A DNA stretch of 64,000 bases from Candidatus Kryptonium sp. (GCA_025060635.1 JANXBN010000001.1:372001-436000), one strand, 5' to 3'; positions 47,894 to 56,772 are shown, counted from the stretch's first letter. Translations and numbers: made by a program. Notes: generated by a model not told the origin, from the sequence alone.

Positions 47894-47923
47894 TTGACAA
47901 TTAGATTGAAGTTTTACTATATT
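47894..47923 (+). promoter_or_regulatory. sigma-70-type promoter
   Basis: Perfect TTGACA (47894-47899), 18-nt spacer, TATATT (47918-47923), 32 nt before the ATG of the small secreted protein gene. Confidence 0.7.
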
Positions 47924-47955
47924 AGGAATAGAAAAACAAAAACTTGGAGAGAGAA

Positions 47956-48408
47956 ATGAGGCGTATAATTATTTTAGTTCTGATTGCAAGCGTTTTGGCA
48001 ATTGGCTTCGCATCTGCGCAATTCAAAGAGCAAATTGAATCAAAGCCCGATGTTTATCAGTCAATCGTTCAAGGTGGGCAAAGAAGTTATCTGGGGTTTT
48101 TCAATCCATCAAATTTATTTATGAGGCATACTTTCTCAGTTTCCTATTTTAGTATCGGTGGAAAAGGCGTAATGGTAAATTCGTATACGAATTCAATTTT
48201 TTATAGATTTTCTGACAATTTGAATTTGCAAGCCGATATAAGCTTTGTTAATTCGCCATTTGGTTCGTTTGGGAGAGGGTTTAGAAATAACATCAGTGGA
48301 ATTTACATAAATCGGATTGAATTGAACTATCGCCCGCTCAACAATATGTTTATAAATATCCAATATCGGCGGGTTCCTTTCTTTTATGATCCATACTATC
48401 ACTGGTGA
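47956..48408 (+). CDS. small exported beta-rich protein
   Basis: The product is 150 residues from ATG 47956, preceded by GGAGAG. It has a signal peptide (1-20, ending FASAQ) and an aromatic, beta-rich body ('FMRHTFSVSYFSIGGKG', 'NRIELNYRPLNNMFINIQYR'), ending 'PFFYDPYYHW'. The alternating pattern suggests an eight-strand or partial outer-membrane barrel. I do not recognise a family. It has its own promoter and is followed by a large inverted repeat. Confidence 0.75.
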   Translation: MRRIIILVLIASVLAIGFASAQFKEQIESKPDVYQSIVQGGQRSYLGFFNPSNLFMRHTFSVSYFSIGGKGVMVNSYTNSIFYRFSDNLNLQADISFVNSPFGSFGRGFRNNISGIYINRIELNYRPLNNMFINIQYRRVPFFYDPYYHW

Positions 48409-48411
48409 TCA

Positions 48412-48455
48412 AAATGTGAAAAGTTTAGACAATGATGTCGTTGCTTTTCACATTT
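48412..48455 (+). promoter_or_regulatory. 12-bp inverted repeat before the hydrogenase operon
   Basis: AAATGTGAAAAG (48412-48423) is perfectly complementary to CTTTTCACATTT (48444-48455) across a 20-nt centre, which itself contains a gaca/tgtc pair. It lies 3 nt after the preceding stop and 101 nt before hydB. No clean T run follows, so besides a weak terminator it could be an operator. Confidence 0.55.
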
Positions 48456-48474
48456 GTTAAGTTTTGTTTATATA
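48447..48474 (+). promoter_or_regulatory. weak candidate promoter of the hydrogenase operon
   Basis: TTCACA (48447-48452), 16-nt spacer, TATATA (48469-48474). The -35 part lies inside the right arm of the inverted repeat. The match is modest. Another poor candidate (TTGATG then TTTATA, 17-nt spacing) lies nearer the gene. Confidence 0.3.
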
Positions 48475-48556
48475 GTTGAATTGATTTTCAATTAGTGTTG
48501 ATGTGGCATAATTTTTGCCTTTTATACTCCCGAAGTTCAATAAAAATAGATTGAAA

Positions 48557-49681
48557 ATGAACAAGATAAAATTCTACCGTTTAGCACCTGAGGATCTAAA
48601 CAAGATCTTTGACTACTTTAAAGTCAGGGGTTATAATGTCATTGGTCCTACCGTCAGGGATAATGCGATTATTTACGATGAAATTCAAAGTGTTAATGAT
48701 TTACCGGTTGGCTTAACAGATGAACAGAAACCAGGATATTATAGGTTGAAAAAACGAAATGACCGTGCTTTATTTGGTTATGTTGTTGGCCCTCAATCGT
48801 GGAAGAAATTCCTCTTTCCACCGATTTTAACATTGTGGGAAGCAAAAAAGAGCAATGGAAAATTTGAAATCTTTGAGCCAGACCTTGCTGAGCGAAAGTT
48901 TGTGTTCGTTGGGGTAAGGGCATGTGAGATTTCCGCTATTTTAATTCACGATAAAGTTTTTGGTGGTGGTCAATATACCGATCCAAATTATTTAAAGATT
49001 CGTAAGAATATTTTCACGATCGCTGTAAATTGTAGTGAACCTGGCGAAAATTGTTTTTGCTCCTCGGTAGGGACAGGACCAAGAGCTTTGACGGGATATG
49101 ATCTTGTTTTGACTGAGGTTATTTCAAATGGTAAGCATTATCTTATCGCAAAGGCTGGTACTGAATCAGGTGAAGAATTATTGGAATCTCTAAAGTTTAA
49201 CGAAGCAACAGATGAAGAAGTGAAAGAGTCAGAAAAGCTAATGAGCGATGCGCTTGGTAAATTCAAGAAGGAGGTTGAGCTTGATGGCATTGTTGAATTA
49301 TTGCAATTAAATTATGAAAATCCAATTTGGGAGAAGATCTCTGAAAAATGTTTATCATGTGCAAACTGCACAATGGTTTGTCCAACTTGTTTCTGCAATA
49401 CGATTGAAGATGTTACGGATTTATCTGGAGAAAACGCCAAAAGAATCAGGCGCTGGGACTCGTGTTTCACTCTTGAGTTTTCGTATATACATGGTGGAAG
49501 CATAAGGTATTCAACAATGTCAAGATATAGACAATGGATGACACATAAACTTTCCACTTGGAAAAATCAATTTGGTATGATCGGATGCGTTGGTTGCGGA
49601 AGGTGTATAACATGGTGTCCGGTTGGAATTGATATAGTTGAGAATGTTAAAATTTTTAAAAAGGACGCAATTAAACTTTAA
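48557..49681 (+). CDS. hydB: group 3b [NiFe] hydrogenase beta subunit (4Fe-4S)
   Basis: This 374-residue protein is the iron-sulfur electron-transfer subunit of cytosolic sulfhydrogenase, related to anaerobic sulfite reductase subunit A. Cys clusters: 'CSEPGENCFC' in the middle, then two ferredoxin-type sets near the C-terminus, 'CLSCANCTMVCPTCFC' and 'CVGCGRCITWCPVG'. It passes electrons between the NADP-binding gamma subunit and the catalytic pair. ATG 48557 fits the family start. The frame is open to a TTG at 48515 but with an unrelated leader. It is the first gene of the operon. Confidence 0.93.
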   Translation: MNKIKFYRLAPEDLNKIFDYFKVRGYNVIGPTVRDNAIIYDEIQSVNDLPVGLTDEQKPGYYRLKKRNDRALFGYVVGPQSWKKFLFPPILTLWEAKKSNGKFEIFEPDLAERKFVFVGVRACEISAILIHDKVFGGGQYTDPNYLKIRKNIFTIAVNCSEPGENCFCSSVGTGPRALTGYDLVLTEVISNGKHYLIAKAGTESGEELLESLKFNEATDEEVKESEKLMSDALGKFKKEVELDGIVELLQLNYENPIWEKISEKCLSCANCTMVCPTCFCNTIEDVTDLSGENAKRIRRWDSCFTLEFSYIHGGSIRYSTMSRYRQWMTHKLSTWKNQFGMIGCVGCGRCITWCPVGIDIVENVKIFKKDAIKL

Positions 49682-49702
49682 AATTTAAAAACTGGTATAG
49701 CT

Positions 49703-50167
49703 ATGTCCGTTGAAACATTAGAAAGAATACTCAGCGAGCATCCATTTCTTAAAGATCTCAAAGAGGAATATCTTGATCTAATAGTTGGGTGTGCAAGAAA
49801 TGTTTTCTATAAACCTGGTGAATTTATATTTCGTGAAGGCGAGGAGGCACACGAGTTTTATATTATACGAGATGGGCGAGTATCCCTTGAGATCTCGGTG
49901 CCGGGTAAAAATCCCGTCGTGATTCAAACTCTTGAAGATGGCGAAGTTCTCGGTTGGTCTTGGATCGTTCCACCTTATTATTGGCATTTTGATGCAAGAG
50001 TTGTAGAACCTACAAGAGTAATAGCTCTTGATGGTAGATGTCTTAGAAATAAATGCGAGGAAGATCATAATTTAGGTTATGAACTTTTAAAAAGATTTCT
50101 TACAATAGTTGAACAACGACTTCAAGCAACAAGAATACAATTATTAGATCTATATGGTGCAAGTTGA
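49703..50167 (+). CDS. stand-alone cyclic-nucleotide-binding protein
   Basis: This 154-residue protein is a single cNMP-binding (CRP-type) domain without a helix-turn-helix: 'NVFYKPGEFIFREGEEAHEF' opens the barrel, and the phosphate-binding cassette region reads 'DGEVLGWSWIVPP' with Arg in 'FDARV'. A C-helix follows ('LLKRFLTIVEQRLQ'). It lies between hydB and hydG and overlaps hydG by 14 nt, so it is co-translated with the enzyme. It probably acts on the hydrogenase itself or its assembly rather than on DNA. Whether it still binds cAMP is not certain. Confidence 0.88.
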   Translation: MSVETLERILSEHPFLKDLKEEYLDLIVGCARNVFYKPGEFIFREGEEAHEFYIIRDGRVSLEISVPGKNPVVIQTLEDGEVLGWSWIVPPYYWHFDARVVEPTRVIALDGRCLRNKCEEDHNLGYELLKRFLTIVEQRLQATRIQLLDLYGAS

Positions 50168-51014
50168 AAGCGAAATAATTACCAGGGATGTAAACCCGAT
50201 GCTTCCTCATCTATTTGTGATACGCTCGAGGAAGCTTGAAACAAGCGATACTTTTACTCTTGAGCTTGAACCTATTGAATCTGGTCTTGAGTTTAGTTTT
50301 TTGCCCGGTCAATATAATATGATTTATGTGTTTGGTGTTGGTGAGGTTCCAATATCTATAAGTAGTGATCCAAGAAGGAAAAATCGCATAAGCCACACTA
50401 CGAGAATGGTTGGAACGGTGACGAAAGCGATGGGGATGTTGAAAAAAGGTGATGTTTTAGGTATACGGGGTCCTTTCGGAACAAGCTGGCCAGTTGATAG
50501 GTGTGAAAATTGTGATATCGTTATAGTTGCTGGTGGAATCGGATTAGCACCGTTAAGACCTGCGATTTATTACATCTTGGCGAACAGGGAAAGATATAAC
50601 CGTGTCATATTGCTTTATGGGGCAAGGACCCCTGAAGATATTCTTTACAAACAAGAAATTGAAAAGTGGAAATCGCGCTTTGATTTTGAAGTTTATGTCA
50701 CAGTTGACAGAGGAACGAGCGGTTGGAAAGGGAATGTTGGAGTTGTTACAACGCTTATCCCGCGAGCTCCGTTTGAATCAAGAAATTCCGTTGCTTTTGT
50801 ATGCGGACCAGAAGTAATGATGCGTTTTACAGCGATTGAACTCGTCAAGAGAGGAGTTAAAGAAGATAATATCTTCATTTCAATGGAGAGAAATATGAAG
50901 TGTGGAATCGGACTATGTGGACATTGTCAGTTTGGTCCTGTGTTTGTATGCAAAGATGGACCTGTGTTTAGTTATAATCAGGTTAAAGATTTGCTATTTA
51001 AACGGGAGATTTAA
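50154..51014 (+). CDS. hydG: group 3b hydrogenase gamma subunit (FAD, NAD(P), 2Fe-2S)
   Basis: The 286-residue flavoprotein of the ferredoxin-reductase type has an FAD-binding barrel ('[12 protein letters not shown]'), a nucleotide-binding half ('[16 protein letters not shown]', '[13 protein letters not shown]') and a C-terminal 2Fe-2S set ('[17 protein letters not shown]'). It reduces NADP+ or oxidises NADPH for the hydrogenase. Its ATG overlaps the previous gene by 14 nt, and the next gene follows after 2 nt. Confidence 0.94.
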   Translation: MVQVESEIITRDVNPMLPHLFVIRSRKLETSDTFTLELEPIESGLEFSFLPGQYNMIYVFGVGEVPISISSDPRRKNRISHTTRMVGTVTKAMGMLKKGDVLGIRGPFGTSWPVDRCENCDIVIVAGGIGLAPLRPAIYYILANRERYNRVILLYGARTPEDILYKQEIEKWKSRFDFEVYVTVDRGTSGWKGNVGVVTTLIPRAPFESRNSVAFVCGPEVMMRFTAIELVKRGVKEDNIFISMERNMKCGIGLCGHCQFGPVFVCKDGPVFSYNQVKDLLFKREI

Positions 51015-51016
51015 CA

Positions 51017-51793
51017 ATGAGAACGAAAAAACCGAAACTCGCCGTTTGGAAATTCGCTTCCTGTGATGGTTGTCAGCTAAGTTTGCTTGATTGCGAAGAT
51101 GAACTTCTTGAAGTTGTTGGAGCAGTTGAGATAGCATATTTCCTTGAAGCATCAAAAGCTACAATTGCAGGTCCATACGATATATCTCTTGTTGAAGGTT
51201 CAATCACAACACCACATGATGCTGAAAGAATTCATAAGATAAGAAAGGTTTCAAAATATCTTATCACGATTGGTGCTTGCGCAACAGCTGGCGGAATTCA
51301 AGCATTGAGAAATTTTAAAGATGTCAAGGAATTTATATCGGTTGTCTATGCTAATCCTTCGTATATTGAGACCTTGAACAAATCAACACCGATCGCTGAC
51401 CATGTCTTCGTTGATTTTGAATTGAGAGGTTGTCCTATAAACAAGTACCAATTGATAGAAGTAATAAGTGCTTTTCTTAACAATCGTAAGCCCAACATTC
51501 CTACATACAGTGTTTGCATGGAATGCAAGAGAAAGGGTAATGTCTGTGTCATGGTTTCGTCTGGAATACCTTGCCTTGGCCCTGTTGTGCAAGCTGGATG
51601 TGGTGCAATTTGTCCTTCTTATAACAGAGGTTGTTATGGGTGTTTTGGACCGAAGGAAACTCCGAATGTCTTTGCATTGACTGAGCATTTTATCGGGCTT
51701 GGTTTAAAATCTACAGATATTGTTAGAATTTTAAGAAACTTTAACTCTTACGCAGAACCATTCAGAAAAGGGAGTGAGGCATATGAAAGATAA
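51017..51793 (+). CDS. hydD: group 3b hydrogenase delta (small) subunit
   Basis: The 258-residue small subunit carries the proximal iron-sulfur cluster: '[17 protein letters not shown]', '[13 protein letters not shown]' and '[13 protein letters not shown]', plus a Cys-rich C-terminal part ('[11 protein letters not shown]', '[19 protein letters not shown]') for two further clusters. It is related to the 20-kDa subunit of complex I. A GGGAG precedes the ATG, and it overlaps hydA by 11 nt. Confidence 0.95.
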   Translation: MRTKKPKLAVWKFASCDGCQLSLLDCEDELLEVVGAVEIAYFLEASKATIAGPYDISLVEGSITTPHDAERIHKIRKVSKYLITIGACATAGGIQALRNFKDVKEFISVVYANPSYIETLNKSTPIADHVFVDFELRGCPINKYQLIEVISAFLNNRKPNIPTYSVCMECKRKGNVCVMVSSGIPCLGPVVQAGCGAICPSYNRGCYGCFGPKETPNVFALTEHFIGLGLKSTDIVRILRNFNSYAEPFRKGSEAYER

Positions 51794-53072
51794 ATTAATA
51801 AAAGTTGATTATTTAGCACGGGTTGAGGGAGAAGGAGCACTTTATATAAAAGTTAAAAGTGGATATGTCGTTGATGTAAAGCTTAAAATTTTTGAGCCAC
51901 CGAGGTTTTTTGAGGCGTTTTTGAGAGGTAGAAATTTTATGGAGGTTCCGGATATAACCGCAAGGATTTGCGGTATTTGTCCTATCGCTTATCAAATGAG
52001 CTCTGTTCATGCAATTGAAAATGCTTTTGATGTTAAGGTTGATGGGATTCTTCGCGAATTGAGAAGGTTAATTTATTGTGGCGAGTGGATAGAAAGCCAT
52101 GCTTTGCACATTTTTATGCTTCACCTACCTGATTTTCTTGGATACGATGATGTAATTCAAATGGCAAAAGATTATCCAGAGATCGTTCAAAAAGCATTAC
52201 GCTTAAAGAAAATAGGAAATGAAATAGTAAGAATCATTGGTGGGAGAGAAGTTCATCCTGTTAATGTTAGAGTTGGTGGATTTTATAGAGCACCCTCTAA
52301 GAAAGAAATTAAACAGATTGAAGATGATCTGAAGTGGGCGAGGGATTTCTCAATTGAAGCTGTTAAGTTTTTGGCGGGTCTTGAATTTCCAGAATTTGAA
52401 CAAGATTATGAATTTGTCGCTCTCCGCCATCCGAATGAATATCCTTTCAATGAGGGAAGGATAGTATCAAATAAGGGAATTGATATCGCAGTCAGTGAAT
52501 ATGATAATCATTTCGTTGAAGAGCATGTGCCACATTCAAATGCTTTGCATTCAAGGATCGTAAATAGAGGTGCTTATTTTGTTGGACCACTTGCAAGGTT
52601 TAATTTGAATTTTGATAAATTATCCGACATAGCAAAGAAAGTTTCACTTGAGGTTGGATTTAAACCTTTCTGCAGAAATCCATTTAAGAGTATACTTGCA
52701 CGGGCGGTTGAAACTGTTTACGCTTGCGATGAGGCACTTAGGATAATTTCAATTTATGAAGAACCCTCCAAACCTTATGTTGATTTTACCATCAAGCCTG
52801 GCGTCGGTTATGGTTGCACCGAGGCACCAAGAGGAATTCTTTATCATAGATATAAGATTGATGAGAAAGGACTGATACTTGATGCTAAAATTGTCCCGCC
52901 AACTTCTCAAAATCTTAAAATGATAGAAAGCGATCTGTGGAAGTTTAGCGCAACTTATTTGAATCTCCCCGAAGATGAATTAACTTGGAAATGCGAGCAA
53001 GCAATTAGAAACTATGATCCATGTATTTCTTGCGCAACTCATTTTTTGAAAGTTCATATTGAACGAGAATAG
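51783..53072 (+). CDS. hydA: group 3b [NiFe] hydrogenase alpha (catalytic) subunit
   Basis: This is the 429-residue nickel-iron subunit. The N-terminal metal motif is '[16 protein letters not shown]' and the C-terminal motif is 'DPCISCATH', giving the four Cys ligands. A nine-residue tail after the last His (FLKVHIERE) should be removed by the protease encoded next. It performs reversible H2 oxidation and, in characterised relatives, sulfur reduction in the cytosol. ATG 51783 has GGGAG 8 nt upstream. A GTG nine bases earlier overlaps that site and is less likely. Confidence 0.95.
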   Translation: MKDKLIKVDYLARVEGEGALYIKVKSGYVVDVKLKIFEPPRFFEAFLRGRNFMEVPDITARICGICPIAYQMSSVHAIENAFDVKVDGILRELRRLIYCGEWIESHALHIFMLHLPDFLGYDDVIQMAKDYPEIVQKALRLKKIGNEIVRIIGGREVHPVNVRVGGFYRAPSKKEIKQIEDDLKWARDFSIEAVKFLAGLEFPEFEQDYEFVALRHPNEYPFNEGRIVSNKGIDIAVSEYDNHFVEEHVPHSNALHSRIVNRGAYFVGPLARFNLNFDKLSDIAKKVSLEVGFKPFCRNPFKSILARAVETVYACDEALRIISIYEEPSKPYVDFTIKPGVGYGCTEAPRGILYHRYKIDEKGLILDAKIVPPTSQNLKMIESDLWKFSATYLNLPEDELTWKCEQAIRNYDPCISCATHFLKVHIERE

Positions 53073-53073
53073 A

Positions 53074-53529
53074 TTGAAATTTTTGATAGTTGGAGTTGGA
53101 AATGTTTTTCGCGGTGATGATTCAGTTGGAATTTTGATAGCAAGATTTTTGAGAAGATATTGTTTTGCTGATAATGTTAAGATCATTGGTTTGGATTTGT
53201 CTTTTGATGAGCTGATTGAAATCTGGGGTAACTTTGAAGTTGTAATTTTGATAGATGCGATTGACTTAGATGAAAAACCTGGGACAATATATCGTTTTGA
53301 GCCAACGAGTGAAGCGCTTCCTGCCGAAGTGAGATTTTTTTCAACTCATACACTTGGTCTTGCTGAATACATTGAGATTGGTAAAGCGATAAAAGCCCTG
53401 CCTATGAAACTTATCATATATGGAATCGTGGGGGAAAATTTTGGAATAGGTGCGCCAATTTCGGACGAAGTTAAATCTTCGTGTAGGAAAGTAATACAGA
53501 AAATTGTGGAGGAATTGGGAACAAGGTGA
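53074..53529 (+). CDS. hydrogenase maturation protease
   Basis: This is a protein of about 151 residues in the HyaD/HycI family, which clips the C-terminal tail of the nickel-loaded large subunit. Motifs: 'VGVGNVFRGDDSVG' with the first metal-ligand Asp, 'ILIDAIDLDEKPG' and 'STHTLGLAEYI' with the His. The start is a TTG at 53074, just after the hydA stop; another TTG at 53059 overlaps hydA. The use of TTG is unusual. It is almost certainly the specific partner of HydA. Confidence 0.9.
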   Translation: MKFLIVGVGNVFRGDDSVGILIARFLRRYCFADNVKIIGLDLSFDELIEIWGNFEVVILIDAIDLDEKPGTIYRFEPTSEALPAEVRFFSTHTLGLAEYIEIGKAIKALPMKLIIYGIVGENFGIGAPISDEVKSSCRKVIQKIVEELGTR

Positions 53530-53599
53530 ATTTTTATTTTATGGGGTGAATTCTTAAATTTCTCAAAAATTTTTAAAACAAATCCGGCATATCTTTGGT

Positions 53600-54670
53600 A
53601 TGGACAAAAATTTATTGGACATATATAAAAAGGTTGAAAATGGGGAAAGATTAACATTTGAGGATGGGGTGAAACTTTTCAAATCGGATGATCTTATTAC
53701 AATTGGAATTATGGCTGATATGGTGCGGTGGCGTTTGCATCCGGAGCCTGTGGTGACATATATAATTGATAGGAACATAAACTACACAAACATTTGTACA
53801 ACTGAGTGCACATTTTGTGCTTTCTACGCAAAGGTGGGAGATACTGTTAAGGGTTACACGCTTGATTATGAAGCCATTGCTAAAAAAATTGAAGAAACGA
53901 TCCAGCTTGGCGGGACAAGAATTTTGTTGCAAGGTGGCTTAAATCCGGAACTTGGTATTGAATTTTATGAGGATCTTTTCAGGTGGATAAAGCAAAATTA
54001 TCCGCAAATATGGCTTCACGCTCTTTCACCAGAGGAGATTTTACATATTGCTGAGGTTTCAAAGTTAAAAGTTCGCGATGTTTTAAAAAGATTAATTGAT
54101 TCAGGTTTACAGTCAATTCCTGGTGGTGGTGCAGAGATTCTCGTTGATAGAGTAAGGGAAAAAATTTCTCCCAAAAAATGTACCGCCGATGAATGGCTTG
54201 GGGTGATGTATGAGGCGCATCAATTTGGATTAAAAACAACTGCTACAATGATGTTTGGCCATATTGAAACATATGAAGATAGGGTTCAACATATGTTGTT
54301 AATCCGTGAACTTCAAGATATAACAGGCGGATTTACCTCATTTATACCATGGACATTTCAGCCTAAGAATACGAAGCTTGCCGAAAATATGGATAATTTG
54401 AAGGAAAGGTCCACTGGTTTTGATTACCTTAAAACACTTGCTATTTCAAGATTAATGCTTGACAATATTCCAACGATTCAAGTTTCTTGGGTTACACAAG
54501 GTTTAAAGATGGCGCAAATTGGTTTAAAGTTTGGAGCTGATGATTTTGGAAGTTTACTTATTGAAGAAAATGTTGTAAGTGCAGCTGGAACGAGACATTT
54601 CGTTACGCTTGAGCAAATGTTAAAAGCAATAAGGGATGCTGGTTTTGAACCAAGGAAGAGGTTAAATTGA
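53600..54670 (+). CDS. mqnC: cyclic dehypoxanthinyl futalosine synthase
   Basis: MqnC is a radical SAM enzyme of the futalosine menaquinone pathway. The 356-residue product has the cluster motif 'NICTTECTFCAFYA' (CX3CX2C), 'GGTRILLQGGLNPELG', 'LHALSPEEI', 'SIPGGGAEIL' and 'TTATMMFGHIE', as expected for MqnC rather than MqnE or CofH. It shares one base with the tadA start. Other mqn genes are not in the window, but complex I nearby fits a menaquinone-based chain. Confidence 0.94.
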   Translation: MDKNLLDIYKKVENGERLTFEDGVKLFKSDDLITIGIMADMVRWRLHPEPVVTYIIDRNINYTNICTTECTFCAFYAKVGDTVKGYTLDYEAIAKKIEETIQLGGTRILLQGGLNPELGIEFYEDLFRWIKQNYPQIWLHALSPEEILHIAEVSKLKVRDVLKRLIDSGLQSIPGGGAEILVDRVREKISPKKCTADEWLGVMYEAHQFGLKTTATMMFGHIETYEDRVQHMLLIRELQDITGGFTSFIPWTFQPKNTKLAENMDNLKERSTGFDYLKTLAISRLMLDNIPTIQVSWVTQGLKMAQIGLKFGADDFGSLLIEENVVSAAGTRHFVTLEQMLKAIRDAGFEPRKRLN

Positions 54671-55140
54671 TGCGTGAGCATGAGTATTGGATGGAATATG
54701 CTTTGAAGGAAGCTCAAAAAGCATTTGAACTCGGTGAAGTCCCAGTTGGAGCTGTTGTCGTTTATAAAGGGCAAATAATTGCTAAAGGTTATAATCAAGT
54801 TGAATCATTAAGGGATGCGACTGCACATGCTGAAATGATAGCTTTGTCAGCTGCATATAATTATTTTCAGTCGTGGCGACTCAATGGATGCACGCTTTAT
54901 GTGACACTTGAGCCATGCCCTATGTGTGCAGGAGCGATCGTTCTTTCGCGAATTGACAAGGTTGTATTTGGAGCATATGATTTTAAAGCTGGCGCTTGTG
55001 GTAGTGTTTATAATATAACTGGTGATGGGAATTTAAATCACAAAGTTGAAGTAATTGGTGGGATAATGGCTGATGAATCTCAAAGCTTACTGAGAGTATT
55101 TTTCCAGGAATTAAGAAAAAACGAATTGGGGCGGTTTTAA
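54670..55140 (+). CDS. tadA: tRNA-specific adenosine deaminase
   Basis: TadA converts adenosine 34 of tRNA-Arg to inosine. The 156-residue zinc deaminase has 'TAHAEMIAL' (ligand His and catalytic Glu) and 'EPCPMCAGAIVLSRI'. ATG 54670 overlaps the mqnC TGA by one base, so translation is coupled. The end of its coding sequence, 'GRF' and stop, forms part of a hairpin terminator for the opposite gene. Confidence 0.95.
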   Translation: MREHEYWMEYALKEAQKAFELGEVPVGAVVVYKGQIIAKGYNQVESLRDATAHAEMIALSAAYNYFQSWRLNGCTLYVTLEPCPMCAGAIVLSRIDKVVFGAYDFKAGACGSVYNITGDGNLNHKVEVIGGIMADESQSLLRVFFQELRKNELGRF

Positions 55141-55148
55141 ACCGCCCC
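55116..55148 (-). terminator. terminator embedded in the end of tadA
   Basis: The near-perfect palindrome GGGGCGGTTT/AAACCGCCCC (55128-55148) covers the tadA stop codon. On the minus strand it is followed, after a short gap, by six Ts (55121-55116), so it ends the convergent T9SS gene. Confidence 0.8.
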
Positions 55149-55155
55149 GTAAATT

Positions 55156-56628
55156 TCATTTGACGAACATTAGCTTCTTGCTCTCCACATAATTGCCAGC
55201 TCTCAGGGTATAAATATATGACCCAGTGGCAAATTCCCTTGCATCAAAAACTACTTTATAAGTTCCAGCGTCAAGTGTTTCATTAACAAGCGTTGCGATC
55301 TCTTGACCGAGGATCGTGTAAATTTTGAGAGTTACATGTTCTCTTGATGGAATTGAAAATTCAATTATTGTGGTTGGATTGAATGGGTTCGGATAGTTTT
55401 GTTTTAATTCGTATCCGCTTGGTGTTTGATCATTTAATTTTTCAACTTTTACTGGTATAACTGGCAATGTTCCTTGGTAAACCCATTTATCAACTGTCCA
55501 TCCATAGTAAGATTGTGTGTAAAGATTTTTCTTTTCATCAAATTTGACATCATAAACGGAAGTATAGCCTGAAGCATTTCCTGGAGTTGTCCCGTTTGTT
55601 CTGAGATTATATCCACCTGTCATAATAAAGTTCCATTTTGCGATATCAATTGTGTCAATTGGTTCGCCAGTTGTTCCGTTAAGTATGTAAATTCTTCCAT
55701 ATGAATAACCCATTGAAAATGGTGAAGGTCTCCAAACAGCACAGGCGACGAATAGTAAATTGTTTTCATCAAGATATTCAAGCCCGATTGGACTCGCTTT
55801 CCATCGTGAAACTGCCCCTGTGTCTCCTTCACCGAGTTGAAAATTAAATCTCGGATCAATTTGATATCCTGTACGAATTGAACCGGTATATTTAACGACC
55901 CTTCTTTTCGTTGTATCTGAATATGAAACGAAAAGCCAGGTTCCATCCCGATTTACTTCAATTCCTTTGTAAACACCATCTGGCAAATTTACTGTCTGAA
56001 GCGGTGTTGCAGTGTGTGTTTCCCAAGCGCTTTTGTTGCTTTGAATTGATGGGAAAATTTTTATATCATCAGTTTTTCCATAACTACTATCATTGATCAC
56101 AAAAACATTTCCATACCTATCAAGATCAAGAGCAAAAATTGTGTTATCTCCAGTTTCAAGGCGATATGGGGTTGAGACGATAGTATCACCAGTGAATTTG
56201 AAAACAAGGATATTTCGGTTTGGATCGTTGTTTGCAACATAAATTAGGCTATCGTGTGGTGTTGCGATAATAAACCAAGCATTTCGCATTAAAACTTCAT
56301 CAAACACATCATCCGGATTTCTCCACGGCAGGAAAAAGTTGCCTATACCAGCTGTGCCAAAACCATAATAATACAATCTCCCTCTAGCTGAGTCGGCATT
56401 TACATAAGGGACGAGGAAACTTCGTGCATTGTAAGTTGTAACACAAGCTATGAAGGTGTTTTCTTTAATAATTCCAACGCTTGGCGTATTATGCCCTGTT
56501 CCATTGGTTTCGTCGTCATAGGTTGCATAAACGCAATACCATCTTGAAGTCCATTGCGGAGGTTGTTGAGAAAGTAGCGAAGATAGTGACAAGATTACCC
56601 CCAAAATTAAAGTTATAGCCCTGTACAT
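55156..56628 (-). CDS. secreted beta-propeller-like T9SS cargo protein
   Basis: The 490-residue product has a signal peptide (1-20, ending LLSQQP) and a body with NHL/YVTN-like propeller strands ('NDPNRNILVFKF', 'DLDRYGNVFVINDSS', 'EVNRDGTWLFVSYSD'). The T9SS type A sorting domain comprises the last 80 residues: 'NYPNPFNPTTIIEFSI', 'LKIYTILGQEIATLVNE' and 'SYIYTLRAGNYVESKKLMFV'. TTTGGAGG lies 8 nt before the ATG. It should be attached to or released from the surface. The ligand is unknown. Confidence 0.9.
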   Translation of the reverse strand: MYRAITLILGVILSLSSLLSQQPPQWTSRWYCVYATYDDETNGTGHNTPSVGIIKENTFIACVTTYNARSFLVPYVNADSARGRLYYYGFGTAGIGNFFLPWRNPDDVFDEVLMRNAWFIIATPHDSLIYVANNDPNRNILVFKFTGDTIVSTPYRLETGDNTIFALDLDRYGNVFVINDSSYGKTDDIKIFPSIQSNKSAWETHTATPLQTVNLPDGVYKGIEVNRDGTWLFVSYSDTTKRRVVKYTGSIRTGYQIDPRFNFQLGEGDTGAVSRWKASPIGLEYLDENNLLFVACAVWRPSPFSMGYSYGRIYILNGTTGEPIDTIDIAKWNFIMTGGYNLRTNGTTPGNASGYTSVYDVKFDEKKNLYTQSYYGWTVDKWVYQGTLPVIPVKVEKLNDQTPSGYELKQNYPNPFNPTTIIEFSIPSREHVTLKIYTILGQEIATLVNETLDAGTYKVVFDAREFATGSYIYTLRAGNYVESKKLMFVK

Positions 56629-56662
56629 GTTATGCCTCCAAATATGTTTTAATGCCGTCAGA

Positions 56663-56691
56663 ATAATATGAAAGTTAATCTAAAATATCAA
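56663..56691 (-). promoter_or_regulatory. sigma-70-type promoter of the T9SS propeller gene
   Basis: On the minus strand TTGATA (56691-56686), 17-nt spacer, TATTAT (56668-56663), 35 nt before the ATG. It is back to back with the promoter at 56744-56772. Confidence 0.65.
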
Positions 56692-56743
56692 GAGAAATCC
56701 TGCGAATTTAATAGCCTTTTTAAAATTGCTTTTTTCACGGGGC

Positions 56744-56772
56744 TTGAAAATTTATTGGCTTGTTTTTATATT
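56744..56772 (+). promoter_or_regulatory. sigma-70-type promoter of the MuiA-family gene
   Basis: TTGAAA (56744-56749), 17-nt spacer, TATATT (56767-56772), predicted RNA start about 27 nt before the ATG at 56806. Confidence 0.65.

Noticed and set aside
49703-50167. Crp/Fnr transcription factor for the hydrogenase operon
   Set aside because: The protein ends after the C-helix and has no helix-turn-helix domain.
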